The notes under the pieces were generated by a model. The model was not told the origin of the DNA, did no database searches, and saw nothing but the letters and a program-made list of their open reading frames with translations. A stretch of 64,000 bases of DNA. It comes from Devosia algicola (lineage in GTDB: Bacteria; Pseudomonadota; Alphaproteobacteria; Rhizobiales; Devosiaceae). The stretch spans positions 558,001-622,000 of the forward strand of contig NZ_CP118246.1 in NCBI RefSeq assembly GCF_028816455.1, given 5' to 3'. Position numbers and translations under genes: made by a program. Positions 1 through 10,436 of this stretch are shown here, one piece after another (positions within the stretch are counted from its first letter, which is position 1; every line of letters begins with the position of its first letter).

Positions 1-27
1 GACGATTACTCAAAAAGGTAGAATGAA

Positions 28-562
28 ATGTCCCGTACGGGTAAACAACCGGTTGCTCCTGTCAGCGGCGTGAATGTGACCATCAACGGTCGCAACGTCG
101 CAGTTAAGGGCCCAAAAGGCGAGTTGAGCCTTGAGGCTCATGGAAACGGTCAAGGTTGAACAGACGCCTGATGGCGTATTTGTCACGCCCGCCAATGATA
201 CCCGTGAGGCCCGTGCTGCTTGGGGCACGACGCGAGCTTTGATCCAGAACATGGTAACCGGCGTGAGTACCGGTTTTGAGCGCAAGCTGCAAATCCAGGG
301 TGTGGGTTATCGCGCGGCGCTTCAGGGCAAGGACGTCAAGCTTTCGCTTGGGTTTAGTCACGAAGTGATTTACACCGCACCAGCGGGAATCACGCTGGCC
401 GTGCCAGCCCCCACAGAAATCGTCGTAACTGGTATCGACAAGCAGGCCGTTGGCCAGGTCGCTGCCAATATTCGCGAATTCCGCAAGCCAGAGCCCTATA
501 AGGGCAAGGGCGTTCGCTATGATGGCGAGTTCGTCTTCCGCAAAGAAGGCAAGAAGAAGTAA
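28..562 (+). CDS. rplF: 50S ribosomal protein L6, frame interrupted by +1 insertion
   Basis: Large-subunit ribosomal protein L6, which binds 23S rRNA near the factor-binding site. The first 35 or so codons encode the family start MSRTGKQPV and the VKGPKGEL segment. The rest lies one frame over and carries [18 protein letters not shown] and the C-terminal [16 protein letters not shown]. The frames join if one G is removed at 135/136, turning TGAGGCTCA into TGAGCTCA; the corrected protein is 177 residues, the normal L6 length. The gene opens the visible part of the spc operon, and rplR follows after 12 bases. L6 is essential, so the break is probably not real in the cell. Confidence 0.95.
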
Positions 563-574
563 GGAGCGCCTGCT

Positions 575-937
575 ATGGCTATCAGCAATAAGGGCGCAGA
601 GCGCCGCAAAGCCCGCGTTCGCAAGGCGCTCAAGGCTCGTGCTTTCGGTCGGCCACGGTTGTCGGTCTACCGTTCGGACAAGAATATTTACGCGCAGATC
701 ATTGACGATTCAACGGGCCGGACTTTGGCGGCCGCCTCGACGCTCGACAAGGACGTCAAGGCATCTGTCAAGAACGGCGGAACCGCCGAAGCAGCGTCTG
801 CGATTGGTAAGTTGATTGCCGAGCGCGGCACCAAGGCTGGTGTGGCCGAGGTGGTATTCGATCGCGGTGCCTACATTTATCACGGCCGGGTCAAAGCCCT
901 GGCAGAAGCTGCCCGCGAGGGCGGCCTGCAGTTCTGA
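575..937 (+). CDS. rplR: 50S ribosomal protein L18
   Basis: L18 binds 5S rRNA and helps seat it in the large subunit. The 120-residue product has the basic N-terminus, the [14 protein letters not shown] strand typical of the family and the conserved C-terminal end [17 protein letters not shown]. It sits between rplF and rpsE in the usual spc order, with an AAGGAG Shine-Dalgarno sequence overlapping the end of rplF. The frame is intact. Confidence 0.97.
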   Translation: MAISNKGAERRKARVRKALKARAFGRPRLSVYRSDKNIYAQIIDDSTGRTLAAASTLDKDVKASVKNGGTAEAASAIGKLIAERGTKAGVAEVVFDRGAYIYHGRVKALAEAAREGGLQF

Positions 938-962
938 TCCACGGCGCGAGAAAGAAGAAATT

Positions 963-1496
963 ATGAGCAGAGACGTTCAAGAACGCGATAGCGAATTCGT
1001 CGATCGCCTGGTGCACATCAATCGTGTTGCCAAGGTTGTTAAGGGTGGCCGTCGTTTCGGCTTCGCCGCTTTGGTAGTCGTTGGTGACCAGAAGGGCCGC
1101 GTCGGTTTCGGCCACGGTAAGGCCCGCGAAGTTCCAGAGGCAATTCGCAAGGCCACTGAAGCGGCCAAGCGCACGATGATCCGTGTTCCCTTGCGCGATG
1201 CGCGTACGCTGCACCACGATGTGCACGGTCGCCATGGTGCCGGTAAGGTTATCTTGCGCGCAGCGGAGCCCGGCACTGGTATTATTGCAGGCGGTCCAAT
1301 GCGTGCTGTGTTTGAGACCCTGGGTATCAACGATATCGTTGCCAAGTCGCAGGGTTCCGCGAACCCGTACAACATGGTTCGGGCCACTTTTGATGCGCTC
1401 AAGCGCGTCGACAGCCCTCGTTCAGTTGCATCGCGTCGTGGTTTGAAAGTTTCGGAATTGCAGGCTCGCCGCGGCGAAACTGCGGTCGAAGCTTGA
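963..1496 (+). CDS. rpsE: 30S ribosomal protein S5
   Basis: S5 lies near the decoding centre and takes part in translational fidelity. The start at this ATG follows AGAAAGAAGAAATT and gives a 177-residue protein. Diagnostic segments are [16 protein letters not shown] (double-stranded RNA-binding S5 domain), [15 protein letters not shown] and the C-terminal [19 protein letters not shown] longer in-frame extension upstream exists but overlaps rplR and has no family resemblance, so it was not used. Confidence 0.97.
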   Translation: MSRDVQERDSEFVDRLVHINRVAKVVKGGRRFGFAALVVVGDQKGRVGFGHGKAREVPEAIRKATEAAKRTMIRVPLRDARTLHHDVHGRHGAGKVILRAAEPGTGIIAGGPMRAVFETLGINDIVAKSQGSANPYNMVRATFDALKRVDSPRSVASRRGLKVSELQARRGETAVEA

Positions 1497-1517
1497 TCCG
1501 GCTGACGGAGAGATAAG

Positions 1518-1706
1518 ATGGCAGTCAAGAAAACCCTCATCGTTGAGCAGATCGGTTCGCCGATCCGTCGCGACAAGGTGCAGCGCGCGACCCTGGTTGG
1601 TCTCGGGCTCAATAAGATGAACAAGAAGCGTGAGCTGCTTGATACGCCCGAAGTCCGCGGCATGATCAACAAACTTCCGCACCTCGTCCGCGTTGTCGGC
1701 GAGTAA
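1518..1706 (+). CDS. rpmD: 50S ribosomal protein L30
   Basis: Short 62-residue ribosomal protein L30 of the ferredoxin-like fold. It contains the family core [20 protein letters not shown] followed by [19 protein letters not shown]. It is preceded by a GGAGAGAT ribosome-binding site and lies between rpsE and rplO as in most proteobacterial spc operons. It contains an intact GAGCTG near 1632, useful as a counter-example to the insertion pattern seen elsewhere. Confidence 0.96.
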   Translation: MAVKKTLIVEQIGSPIRRDKVQRATLVGLGLNKMNKKRELLDTPEVRGMINKLPHLVRVVGE

Positions 1707-1724
1707 AAGGCAAAGGTGTTCAAC

Positions 1725-2222
1725 ATGACCCGTTTGAACGAACTTCGTGACAATCCCGGCTCCTACAAGATCCGTACCCGCGTTGGTCGCGGTATCGGTT
1801 CCGGTAAGGGCAAGACCGCCGGTCGCGGCGTCAAGGGCCAGACGTCACGCACTGGTGTTGCGATCAATGGTTTTGAAGGCGGCCAGATGCCCCTTCATAT
1901 GCGTATGCCAAAACGTGGATTCAATTCGTACAATCCCAAACAGTGGAACCAGGTTCGAATTGATCGCATCCAGGCTTATATTGATGCTGGCAAGTTGGAC
2001 GCCAAGGGCGTCATTGACGTCGCTGCATTGATTGCAGCTGGTGTTGTCCGCCGGGCCAAGGACGGTGTTCGCCTTATTGGCTCGGAAGGTTTTACCTCCA
2101 AAAAGGTGACCTTCAAGGTAAATTACGCCACCAAGGGTGCCTTGGCAGCAATTGAGGCCGCCGGCGGCAAGGTCGACCTGCCCGCAGCAACATCGACAGC
2201 AGTAGACGCAAAGGCCGAGTAA
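1725..2222 (+). CDS. rplO: 50S ribosomal protein L15
   Basis: L15 is a late-assembling large-subunit protein with an extended Gly-rich N-terminus. Residues 1-10 ([10 protein letters not shown]) and the stretch [19 protein letters not shown] are diagnostic. The ATG start was preferred over a GTG three codons upstream because it gives the usual family N-terminus. The protein is 165 residues with a small acidic/alanine tail. It is followed by secY after a 45-base gap. Confidence 0.96.
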   Translation: MTRLNELRDNPGSYKIRTRVGRGIGSGKGKTAGRGVKGQTSRTGVAINGFEGGQMPLHMRMPKRGFNSYNPKQWNQVRIDRIQAYIDAGKLDAKGVIDVAALIAAGVVRRAKDGVRLIGSEGFTSKKVTFKVNYATKGALAAIEAAGGKVDLPAATSTAVDAKAE

Positions 2223-2267
2223 TTCTCGGTCTGACGCGCCTGGCATTTAAGCCATAGGGAGCGACAC

Positions 2268-3605
2268 ATGGCGTCCGCAGCCGAACAGCTGGCTAGAAAT
2301 CTTAATTTCTCGACGTTTTCAAAGGCGAAAGCACTTCAGCAGCGCATCTGGTTCACACTGGGAGCGCTGCTTATTTATCGTCTGGGAACCTTTATTCCAG
2401 TGCCGGGCATCGACCCGGACGCATTCCGCGCAACCTTCGAGCAATCGGAGCAAGGCATCCTTGGCATGTTCAACATGTTCTCGGGCGGTGCCGTTCAGCG
2501 CATGGCGATTTTCGCACTTAACCTGATCCCCTACATTACGGCCTCTATTGTCGTGCAGGTCGTTGCGACCGCCTCACCGCGCCTCGAGGAAATGAAAAAA
2601 GAGGGCGAAGCGGGTCGTCGCAAGATGAACCAGTATACCCGTTACCTGACTGTGGTGTTTTGTACCATTCAGGCTTATGGCATTTCGGTTGGTCTCGAAG
2701 CCAGCCAGGGTGTCGTGCTCAATCCCGGCTGGTTCTTCCGCATTTCGACCGTGATTACACTGGTCGGCGGCACCATGTTCCTGATGTGGCTCGGCGAGCA
2801 AATAACGTCGCGCGGCGTCGGTAACGGCATTTCGCTGATCATTTTTGCCGGTATCGTTGCCAACTTGCCTGCAACCGTGGTTCAGACCATGGAATTGAGC
2901 CGCACTGGCGCTTTGCCTACGTTGGCGGCCGTAGGAATTCTGCTCTTGTCGGTCGTGGTTGTTGCCGTGATCGTCTTTTTCGAGCGGGCGCAGAGACGGC
3001 TTCTGATACAATATCCGAAGCGACAAGTGGGCAATAAGATGTTCCAGGGCGAAAGCTCGCATCTGCCGCTCAAGCTCAATACATCCGGCGTTATACCGGT
3101 GATTTTTGGCTCCTCACTGCTGTTGCTGCCGGCCACGATTGCCTCCTTCGCCGCGCAGGGAAATTCACCGCAATGGTTGCAGGTGGTTACGGCCATGCTT
3201 GGCCGCGGTCAGCCACTATATCTCACGCTGTTCGCCGTGTTCATCATCTTCTTTGCCTTCTTCTATACGGCAATCGTGTTCAATCCGACCGAAACGGCCG
3301 ACAATCTCAAGCGCTCGGGCGGTTTCATTCCCGGTATTCGTCCGGGTGAACGAACTGCGCAGCACATCGACTATGTTCTGACCCGTATCACCGTTGTTGG
3401 CGCCATCTATCTGACCGTTGTCGCGTTGATCCCTGAGATTGTTCATAACCAGCTCGCCGTCAGCCAGTTTATTGGCGGCACCTCGTTGCTGATCATGGTC
3501 ACCGTCACGCTCGACACGATATCCCAGGTCCAGAGCCATCTGATTGCCCAGCAGTACGAAGGCATGGTCAAGAAATCACGTCTTGGCGGAGGAAAGCGTC
3601 GATGA
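2268..3605 (+). CDS. secY: Protein translocase subunit SecY
   Basis: Channel-forming subunit of the SecYEG translocon in the inner membrane, exporting and inserting unfolded proteins. The 445-residue protein has about ten hydrophobic segments, the [13 protein letters not shown] motif of the first transmembrane region, the [12 protein letters not shown] loop and the basic cytosolic loop [18 protein letters not shown] that contacts SecA and the ribosome. Its stop overlaps the adk start by four bases, as is usual in this operon. Confidence 0.98.
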   Translation: MASAAEQLARNLNFSTFSKAKALQQRIWFTLGALLIYRLGTFIPVPGIDPDAFRATFEQSEQGILGMFNMFSGGAVQRMAIFALNLIPYITASIVVQVVATASPRLEEMKKEGEAGRRKMNQYTRYLTVVFCTIQAYGISVGLEASQGVVLNPGWFFRISTVITLVGGTMFLMWLGEQITSRGVGNGISLIIFAGIVANLPATVVQTMELSRTGALPTLAAVGILLLSVVVVAVIVFFERAQRRLLIQYPKRQVGNKMFQGESSHLPLKLNTSGVIPVIFGSSLLLLPATIASFAAQGNSPQWLQVVTAMLGRGQPLYLTLFAVFIIFFAFFYTAIVFNPTETADNLKRSGGFIPGIRPGERTAQHIDYVLTRITVVGAIYLTVVALIPEIVHNQLAVSQFIGGTSLLIMVTVTLDTISQVQSHLIAQQYEGMVKKSRLGGGKRR

Positions 3606-4168
3606 GGCTTATTCTTCTCGGGCCACCTGGGGCAGGTAAGGGCACTCAGGCCAAAATTCTGGTCGAGGACTATGGCATTCCTCAACTATCTACCGGCGAT
3701 ATTCTGCGTTCGGCCATTGCGGCTCAGACACCCATGGGTCTGGCGGCCAAGGAAGTCATGGACCGCGGCGATCTGGTGTCTGACGCAATCGTCAATGGTA
3801 TTGTCTCGGAGCGGCTTGACCAACCCGATTGCAAACCTGGCTTTATCCTTGACGGGTTTCCGCGGACCATCGCTCAGGCTGAAGCGCTGACAGCCATGTT
3901 GAAGCAGAAATCCATGGATTTGGACGCGGTGATCGAAATCAATGCCGATGTTGATGTGCTGGTTCAACGTGTCGTCAGTCGCGGCAAGGAAGCTGGTGGC
4001 CGCGCCGATGACAATGAGGCGGTGCTGCGCAATCGGCTGGAAGTCTACAATCAGCAGACGGCACCATTGGTCAAATACTATGCCGACAAGGGGCAGCTGA
4101 AATCTGTTGATGGCATGGCGCCGGTCGAACAGGTCACTGCCTCGATCAAGGCTGTAATCTGCAGCTAA
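3602..4168 (+). CDS. adk: Adenylate kinase, short form
   Basis: Interconverts ATP, AMP and ADP in the cytoplasm. The N-terminal P-loop [10 protein letters not shown], the AMP-binding STGDILR segment and the LDGFPRT motif are present. At 188 residues it lacks the long LID insertion (with or without zinc cysteines) of the E. coli-type enzyme, which is usual for many alphaproteobacterial forms. Its ATG overlaps the secY stop, so the two genes are translationally coupled. Confidence 0.97.
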   Translation: MRLILLGPPGAGKGTQAKILVEDYGIPQLSTGDILRSAIAAQTPMGLAAKEVMDRGDLVSDAIVNGIVSERLDQPDCKPGFILDGFPRTIAQAEALTAMLKQKSMDLDAVIEINADVDVLVQRVVSRGKEAGGRADDNEAVLRNRLEVYNQQTAPLVKYYADKGQLKSVDGMAPVEQVTASIKAVICS

Positions 4169-4346
4169 CAAATTCGACAAGACATGCCGGTTGACTCCGG
4201 TGTGGCTTGTCCTTTATGAACCGCGTCAGTCTCATGGATAATTGGGCTGGATTCGGTTTCTCAAGTAGGTTGGGGTCGAAATCCGGTCCTTGTTGTTTTA
4301 GGGCACAGGCCAGCGCGGCCAGTGTGTCGAATGAAGGAGTGCAGAC

Positions 4347-4715
4347 GTGGCTCGTATTGCTGGCGTCAATATCCCGACAAATAAGCGCGTGATCATCGCG
4401 TTGCAGTATATCCACGGGATCGGCGACAAGTTCGCCGAGGATATCTGCACCAAGGTAGGAATTCCGGCGGATCGTCGTGTCAATGAGTTGACCGACGCTG
4501 AAGTCATCCAGATTCGCGAAACCATCGACCGTGATTATATTGTCGAGGGCGATCTTCGCCGCGGTGTTGCGATGAACATCAAACGCCTGATGGATCTGGG
4601 CAACTACCGCGGTCTGCGTCATCGTCGCGGACTTCCAGTTCGCGGTCAGCGCACCCACACCAATGCGCGTACGCGTAAGGGCCCGGCAAAAGCTATTGCT
4701 GGCAAAAAGAAGTAA
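4347..4715 (+). CDS. rpsM: 30S ribosomal protein S13
   Basis: S13 sits in the small-subunit head and contacts P-site tRNA and S19. The gene starts with GTG, preceded by the strong Shine-Dalgarno AAGGAG seven bases away, and encodes [14 protein letters not shown] at the N-terminus and [17 protein letters not shown] near the C-terminus. It is 122 residues long. The 178-base space after adk is unusually wide for this operon and could hold an internal promoter, but no clear motif was seen. Confidence 0.97.
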   Translation: MARIAGVNIPTNKRVIIALQYIHGIGDKFAEDICTKVGIPADRRVNELTDAEVIQIRETIDRDYIVEGDLRRGVAMNIKRLMDLGNYRGLRHRRGLPVRGQRTHTNARTRKGPAKAIAGKKK

Positions 4716-4793
4716 GGACCCCTATCGGGTTCTTCGATGTAGCTGCCGGGGCGTATTGCTAACGGCAGCGCGGATATCGAATTGAGGACGTAA

Positions 4794-5186
4794 ATGGCTA
4801 AGACTGAAACAACTCGCGTTCGCCGCAAGGAACGCAAGAATATCACTTCCGGCGTTGCACATGTGAACGCCTCATTTAACAATACCATGATCACCATTGC
4901 CGACATGCAGGGAAATACAATTTCTTGGTCATCGTCGGGTGTCATGGGCTTCAAGGGCTCGCGTAAGTCGACGCCCTATGCGGCGCAGGTAGCTGCCGAA
5001 GATGCAGCCAAAAAGGCGCAGGAACATGGCATGAAGACCCTGGAGGTCGAAGTTCGTGGCCCCGGTTCTGGTCGTGAGTCGGCTCTTCGTGCCCTGCAGG
5101 CTGCGGGCTTTAACGTTACCTCGATCCGTGACGTGACGTCGATCCCGCACAATGGTTGCCGTCCGCGCAAGCGGCGCCGCGTCTAA
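4794..5186 (+). CDS. rpsK: 30S ribosomal protein S11
   Basis: S11 lies on the platform of the small subunit and contacts 16S rRNA near the mRNA exit. The product is 130 residues, with the family segments [16 protein letters not shown] and the invariant C-terminus [14 protein letters not shown] conspicuous hairpin follows immediately before rpoA. Confidence 0.97.
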   Translation: MAKTETTRVRRKERKNITSGVAHVNASFNNTMITIADMQGNTISWSSSGVMGFKGSRKSTPYAAQVAAEDAAKKAQEHGMKTLEVEVRGPGSGRESALRALQAAGFNVTSIRDVTSIPHNGCRPRKRRRV

Positions 5187-5199
5187 CCAAATTGATCAA

Positions 5200-5221
5200 C
5201 TCCCGGCCTGTCGGCCGGGAG
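5200..5221 (+). promoter_or_regulatory. Hairpin between rpsK and rpoA
   Basis: A perfect 9-bp stem (CTCCCGGCC / GGCCGGGAG) with the four-base loop TGTC lies just after the rpsK stop and is followed by TATTATTGT. It resembles a weak terminator or attenuator that would lower rpoA expression relative to the ribosomal genes, or a processing site. The function is inferred only from its shape and position. Confidence 0.5.
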
Positions 5222-5282
5222 TATTATTGTGTTTGCGGCGGAGCGGCCGGGCAAGGGCCGCGATTTTGAAAGGACATTACCT

Positions 5283-6302
5283 GTGACGATCCAGAGGAAC
5301 TGGCAAGAACTTATTAAGCCGACCAAGCTGGAGATTGTTTCGGGCAGCGACAACGCGCGCGTGGCCTCGGTTGTAGCCGAACCACTTGAGCGCGGTTATG
5401 GGCTTACCCTCGGTAACGCTCTCCGTCGCGTGCTACTGTCGTCGCTTCAGGGCGCGGCTGTGACAGCAATCCAGATCGACGGCATTCTACACGAATTTTC
5501 GTCGCTTCCCGGCGTTCGTGAAGACATTACCGACCTTGTGCTCAACGTCAAGGAAATCGCACTGCGCATGGGCTCGGAAGGGCCGAAGCGTCTTGCCTTG
5601 TCCAAACAGGGCCCCGGTTCGGTTACCGCTGGCGACATCAAGGTCACCGGCGACATCGAGGTGCTCAATCCCGAACTCGTGATCTGTCATCTTGATGATG
5701 GCGCCGAGATCAACATTGAGTTTACCGTCAATACCGGCAAGGGCTATGTTGCAGCGGACAAGAACCGTCCTGAAGACGCGCCGATTGGTTACATTCCCGT
5801 CGATGCGCTGTTCTCGCCGGTCCGTCGCGTTTCCTATAAGGTCGACGCAACCCGCGCAGGCGAAAGCCTCGACAAAGACAAGTTGACGCTGCAGGTCGAA
5901 ACCAACGGCGCCATTTCGCCGGATGACGCAGTCGCTTTTGCGGCGCGCATTCTGCAGGACCAGCTTTCGGTCTTCGTGAACTTTGAAGAGCCCAGCAAGG
6001 AAAAGACCCAGGACGCAGTTCCCGAGTTGGCGTTCAATCCTGCATTGCTCAAGAAGGTCGACGAGCTCGAACTTTCTGTCCGTTCGGCCAATTGCCTCAA
6101 GAACGACAACATTGTCTATATCGGTGATCTGATCCAGAAAACCGAGGCGGAAATGTTGCGGACCCCCAATTTCGGCCGCAAGTCGCTCAACGAAATCAAG
6201 GAAGTGCTCGCGCAAATGGGCCTTCATCTCGGAATGGATGTTGCCAACTGGCCACCCGAGAATATCGATGACCTCGCCAAGCGCTACGAAGATCACTATT
6301 GA
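5283..6302 (+). CDS. rpoA: DNA-directed RNA polymerase subunit alpha
   Basis: The alpha subunit dimerises to nucleate RNA polymerase assembly, and its C-terminal domain contacts UP elements and activators. The GTG start was chosen because it yields the family N-terminus [12 protein letters not shown] and is preceded by GAAAGGA at good spacing; a GTG 54 bases upstream is in frame but adds foreign sequence. The N-terminal domain shows [16 protein letters not shown] and the C-terminal domain shows [17 protein letters not shown] and [11 protein letters not shown]. It is 339 residues long. An intact GAGCTC lies at about 6063. Confidence 0.97.
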   Translation: MTIQRNWQELIKPTKLEIVSGSDNARVASVVAEPLERGYGLTLGNALRRVLLSSLQGAAVTAIQIDGILHEFSSLPGVREDITDLVLNVKEIALRMGSEGPKRLALSKQGPGSVTAGDIKVTGDIEVLNPELVICHLDDGAEINIEFTVNTGKGYVAADKNRPEDAPIGYIPVDALFSPVRRVSYKVDATRAGESLDKDKLTLQVETNGAISPDDAVAFAARILQDQLSVFVNFEEPSKEKTQDAVPELAFNPALLKKVDELELSVRSANCLKNDNIVYIGDLIQKTEAEMLRTPNFGRKSLNEIKEVLAQMGLHLGMDVANWPPENIDDLAKRYEDHY

Positions 6303-6332
6303 TCTCGCGCCGATAAGATACAGGAGACAACC

Positions 6333-6761
6333 ATGCGCCACGGTAATTCAGGTCGCAAACTCAATCGGACGGCCAGTCATCGCAAGGCGATGTTTGCCAA
6401 TATGTCCGCAGCGCTCATCAAGCACGAGCAGATCGTAACGACTTTGCCCAAGGCGAAGGAATTGCGCCCGATCGTTGAAAAGCTGGTGACGCTTGCCAAG
6501 CGTGGCGATCTGCATGCCCGCCGCCAGGCTATTGCCCAGGTTCGCGACGAAGAGCAGGTCCGCAAGCTGTTTGCGGTCCTCGGTGGTCGCTACAAGGAAC
6601 GACAGGGCGGCTATATCCGCATTCTGAAGGCTGGTTTCCGTTATGGCGACAATGCGCCGCTGGCGGTCATCGAGTTCGTTGATCGCGATGTCAATGCCAA
6701 GGGCCTCGATAGCGGCCCGGTGTTTACGCGGGATGACGAAGACGAGTCCGCCGCAGCGTAA
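6333..6761 (+). CDS. rplQ: 50S ribosomal protein L17
   Basis: Last gene of the alpha operon. The 142-residue product starts with [20 protein letters not shown], the nearly invariant L17 N-terminus, and continues with [20 protein letters not shown]. The C-terminus has an acidic tail. It is followed within 30 bases by a strong intrinsic terminator. Confidence 0.97.
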   Translation: MRHGNSGRKLNRTASHRKAMFANMSAALIKHEQIVTTLPKAKELRPIVEKLVTLAKRGDLHARRQAIAQVRDEEQVRKLFAVLGGRYKERQGGYIRILKAGFRYGDNAPLAVIEFVDRDVNAKGLDSGPVFTRDDEDESAAA

Positions 6762-6789
6762 GCTGCTTTGGCTTGATGCTATGAATTTG

Positions 6790-6821
6790 AGCGGCCACGG
6801 ATTTTCTGTGGCCGCTTTTTT
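6790..6821 (+). terminator. Rho-independent terminator of the spc/alpha operon
   Basis: A perfect 9-bp stem (AGCGGCCAC / GTGGCCGCT) with a nine-base loop is followed directly by a run of five to six T. It lies 28 bases after the rplQ stop and is the clearest intrinsic terminator in the window. Confidence 0.9.
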
Positions 6822-6948
6822 GTGTTTGTGCCAACTGGATTCAGGCGAACTTCCCTCTGCTGCGGAACGCAACTTTCGCGTTGGTTGGTGTGTGCTGGTT
6901 CCCGGGGTTGGCTAGGAATCGACGTGAATTGGCGGCGGTTGCAATCGC

Positions 6949-7488
6949 TCAGTCAGTGAGGCGCCACGCCTTACGCACCTGCTTCAGTTCCGCCATTGAT
7001 GTGATCCGTACCACTGGCAGGCCGCTGACGGAAAACAATCGTGCCAATTTCGCGCGGCTGGATGGCTGCACCTGCAGGATGTGCCTTACCATTGGCCAAG
7101 TGAAATCGTCCACAGCGCCTTCGAGGCGACCATGCCGATTCTGGTCGAAGAAACTGCGCCTGAAGTAGCGATACAGGCACCCGAAGCGGTTGGGATCAAT
7201 CCAGATTATGCCGGTGGCGCGGGCAATGCGGCTGTCCATCAGGCGGCTGTAGTTGCCGTCCATTACCCAGCGATCTCCAGCAGTAGCTTGGGCGTGAAGG
7301 GCTTCAAACTCGGCAGGTGCACGCGGCTCCCATTGAGTGCCGGGCTGATGATAGAGCGTGTCGAGAAAGACCGGTGTCGCGTTTATGCTGCGGGCTAGTG
7401 CTTGCGTAAGCGTCGATTTGCCGGCACCGCTCATGCCGCAGACCATGATGCGCGTTCCGAGTTTTCTCAGCGGCAAAACGGTCGTCAT
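6949..7488 (-). CDS. P-loop kinase-like protein (adenylate kinase / topology-modulation type)
   Basis: The 179-residue protein has an N-terminal Walker [16 protein letters not shown] and the pattern of the AAA/adenylate-kinase-like family often annotated as topology modulation protein or FlaR: a LDTLYHQPG-type acceptor segment after the P-loop, WVMDGNYSR in the middle and a Walker-B-like IIWIDPNRF. These proteins are probably small nucleoside or nucleotide kinases, but the substrate is unknown. The gene is transcribed away from rplQ's terminator and lies just downstream of the decarboxylase gene on the same strand, possibly co-transcribed. Confidence 0.75.
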   Translation of the reverse strand: MTTVLPLRKLGTRIMVCGMSGAGKSTLTQALARSINATPVFLDTLYHQPGTQWEPRAPAEFEALHAQATAGDRWVMDGNYSRLMDSRIARATGIIWIDPNRFGCLYRYFRRSFFDQNRHGRLEGAVDDFTWPMVRHILQVQPSSRAKLARLFSVSGLPVVRITSMAELKQVRKAWRLTD

Positions 7489-7563
7489 GAGGGCCTCGGT
7501 AGCAATAGGGCCGCATCGTCTTTCCGCTGCGGCCCTTGATATCTATAGTCAAAGTGTCCCGGA

Positions 7564-8745
7564 CTATTCCGGCTGCACGTCCTTGCCGGTATAGACTTCG
7601 TCGACCCAGAACTGGTCACGGCGGTCGAAGCCGTTGAAGGGGGTAAGCGAGGCCTGGGTATAGGCACCCATCAGGCCGAATTCGATCCAGTCGTCCTCAT
7701 CGATGTCAGCGGGCAGGGTGAAGGTCTGGGGCAGCACATCGTAGCTGTCGCAGGTCGGTCCCCAAATGGTGAAATTTTCAAACTGCCCTTCATTGTCATG
7801 CACCCGTGCGCCGCGCCAAACCCGGACTGGCGGGGTAAAGTGCATGAACTTGACTTCCATCAGCGAACCATAGGCGCCGTCATTGACATAGACCGCCTGC
7901 CCACCGCGCTGGTGCTTGACGCGAAGCAGAAGGGAGGTCGATGAGGTTACAAGTGCACGCCCGGGCTCAATTATCAGTTCCGGTATGGTCTTTTCACCAA
8001 AGTGCTCATTCACGGCGGCGGCAATGGTCTCAAAGAAATAGTCCATTGGCGGCGCTTCGCTGGTCGGGTAGGGCGCCGGATAGCCACCACCGATATTGAG
8101 GCGTTTGAGTTCTATTCCGGACTCGTCAACAATCCTCGCCGCCGCGGCAATGTGACGTTCGTAAGCATACGCGTCTTCACACTGGCTGCCGACATGAAAA
8201 CACAGGCTCGGCGTGTAGCCCATCTGGTCAACCATAGATACGATCTCGGCCGCACCTTGCTCCATGACGCCAAACTTGATGCCAAAATCATATGATTTAA
8301 GGGCCTTGCCCGCCTTGAACCGCGTCGTGACCTCGATGTCTCGCGAGGGCGATACGACCGACGCCAACTGATCCAGCTGCTGGGGGTGGTCAATGGTAAA
8401 GGAGCGAATGCCGAATTCGTCATAGGCGCGTGCAATCTCGCGCTTGTTCTTGATCGGATTGTTGTAATGCATGGCCGCTCCTGGCGCATGATCGCGCACG
8501 AGTTCCATTTCGGTATTGGAGGCAACATCGAATGCCTTCAAACCTTCGCGATGCAGTTGCGCGATGATGTGCGGCGAGGGATTGCATTTCACTGCATAGG
8601 TGAGCAGGCCGCTAAATCCCTTGCGAAAGACATTGGTGGCCTTGTGCAACTCACGTTCAGAAAACAGAAAGCTTGGAAAATCCGGCGCCTCAGCGGCGAT
8701 TAGCGCTGATGTGTTCGGGAAAACGTGATGGGACTCGTCGGCCAT
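7564..8745 (-). CDS. PLP-dependent ornithine/lysine/arginine decarboxylase, fold type III
   Basis: Decarboxylates a basic amino acid (ornithine to putrescine is most likely, lysine possible) for polyamine synthesis. The alanine-racemase-like barrel carries the PLP lysine in YAVKCNP near residue 49, the HVGSQ motif, the phosphate-binding GGGYPAPYP segment, EPGRALV and the C-terminal catalytic-cysteine motif GPTCDS. Its 393 residues fit the bacterial/eukaryotic-type enzymes of alphaproteobacteria. An arginase gene elsewhere in the window (24.4 kb) could supply ornithine. It is divergently oriented from the Deg protease gene. Confidence 0.85.
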   Translation of the reverse strand: MADESHHVFPNTSALIAAEAPDFPSFLFSERELHKATNVFRKGFSGLLTYAVKCNPSPHIIAQLHREGLKAFDVASNTEMELVRDHAPGAAMHYNNPIKNKREIARAYDEFGIRSFTIDHPQQLDQLASVVSPSRDIEVTTRFKAGKALKSYDFGIKFGVMEQGAAEIVSMVDQMGYTPSLCFHVGSQCEDAYAYERHIAAAARIVDESGIELKRLNIGGGYPAPYPTSEAPPMDYFFETIAAAVNEHFGEKTIPELIIEPGRALVTSSTSLLLRVKHQRGGQAVYVNDGAYGSLMEVKFMHFTPPVRVWRGARVHDNEGQFENFTIWGPTCDSYDVLPQTFTLPADIDEDDWIEFGLMGAYTQASLTPFNGFDRRDQFWVDEVYTGKDVQPE

Positions 8746-8950
8746 TGGCGTGATGCCTTTCTGTAGCTGAGATTGTTAAACAGAAGCGCTGCATATAGGG
8801 TTACTTGCCCATCGCGGCAAATGAAAGTTTTGCTGAAAACTTTCCCTTGCACAGAGCACCTTATTGGCGCCCGATTTTGCGCGTTTGCCTCTAGTGTTCC
8901 AGCGGAAATATATTGAATCCGCCAGCCTGAAACTGTCTTTGGTGTTTATT

Positions 8951-10436
8951 ATGTCTATTCGTCGATTTTCTCTCGCCGCCATTGCCCTTCTGGCCTTGGC
9001 CGGACTGAGTTATTTTGCCGTCACCTTTACTGAACGCGACCGGGCAACTGCGCAAACAGCAGCGGTCGCACCGACTGCAATCGAGCCTTCCCGCACCCGC
9101 CAAGCGAACTGTTCCTGTCTCCACAACCCAGGTCAAACTGAGCTTTGCCCCGGTTGTTAAGCAGGTGGCTCCATCCGTAGTTAACGTCTATTCAACACGC
9201 ATCGAGCAGCAAAATGTATCGCCTTTTGCCAACGATCCGTTTTTCCAGCGTTTCTTCGGCCAGCAGGGCCAATTCCAATCGCGACCACGAGAATCCCAGT
9301 CACTTGGTTCCGGTGTCATAGTTGATGGCAGCGGCGTCATACTGACCAATTCTCACGTGGTCGATGGCGGCACCGAAGTGCATATATCGCTCTCAGATGG
9401 GCGCGAATATGCGGTCGATGTCGTCCTTGACGACAAAAAAACCGATCTGGCGGTCCTGAAAATTCGCGATCCGAAGGGACAGACTTTTCCGGCGCTCCAG
9501 TTTGCCAATTCAGACGCGTTGCAGGTAGGCGATCTCGTGCTGGCGATAGGCAATCCGTTTGGCGTCGGGCAAACAGTCACTAGCGGCATCGTATCGGCAC
9601 TGGCGCGTACCGGCGTGGAAAGCAGCGATTACGAGTTTTTCATACAAACCGACGCTGCCATCAACCCGGGCAACTCCGGGGGTGCGCTTGTTGATTTGGA
9701 CGGTAATCTTGTTGGTATCAATACAGCGATATTTTCAAAAAGTGGTGGCTCTGTCGGCATCGGCTTCGCTATTCCTGCGAACATGGTGCGCGTCGTCGCC
9801 AATGCCGGTATTGCCGGTGGCAAGATCGTGCGTCCGTGGTTTGGCGCAAAACTTCAGGCGGTGACGGCCGATATTGCCGCCAGCATGGGCATGACTGCGC
9901 CCCATGGGGCAATGATCACGGACCTTGCGCCCAACGGCCCGGCCGAGCGCGACGGCTTTGCCGTCGGTGATGCAATCCTGTCGATAGACGGCATCGCAGT
10001 TGACGATCCGAGCGGCTTTAACTTCCGTCTTGCCACGCGGCAGGTCGGCAAGACCACCACATTGTCACGGCTGCGCAACGGCAAAACCGAAGATGTAACC
10101 ATAACCGTTGAACCGGCACCTTCGGACAGCGCATCGGTGGCGTCAGTATCGGGTGACTCACGTTTTGCCGGTGCCAGCGTAGCCGCGATCACGCCAGCCC
10201 TTGCAGAAGAAAAGGGTCTATCCTACGACGCGTCAGGCGTTATCGTGACCGCCATTAAGTCCGGATCGCCGGCACAACAAATGGGATTGGCTGTGGACGA
10301 CTTGATCATATCGTTGAATGACCAGAAGTTTTCGGACGCGAACGCGTTTGCCAAAATTGCATCGCAGCGCACTCGAACCTGGCAGATAGTACTCCAGCGC
10401 GGCGGACGCACCATTCGCACCATCGTAGCGGGCTGA
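8951..10436 (+). CDS. Deg/HtrA-family periplasmic serine protease, frame interrupted
   Basis: Serine protease of the Deg family, expected in the periplasm and anchored by one N-terminal hydrophobic segment (residues 7-25). The trypsin-like domain shows the catalytic triad in TNSHVVDGG (His), KTDLAVLKI (Asp) and NPGNSGGALVD (Ser). Two PDZ domains follow, around residues 290-370 and 400-490. The first 45 codons are in another frame: removing one C at 9086/9087 restores GAGCTT and joins AIELPAPAKRTVPV. The corrected length is 494 residues. The stop overlaps the rarA ATG. Confidence 0.88.

Noticed and set aside
2574..3062. Long minus-strand frames opposite secY, nuo genes and dnaE
   Set aside because: They are shadows of GC-rich coding sequence with no family features, ribosome sites or independent promoters.
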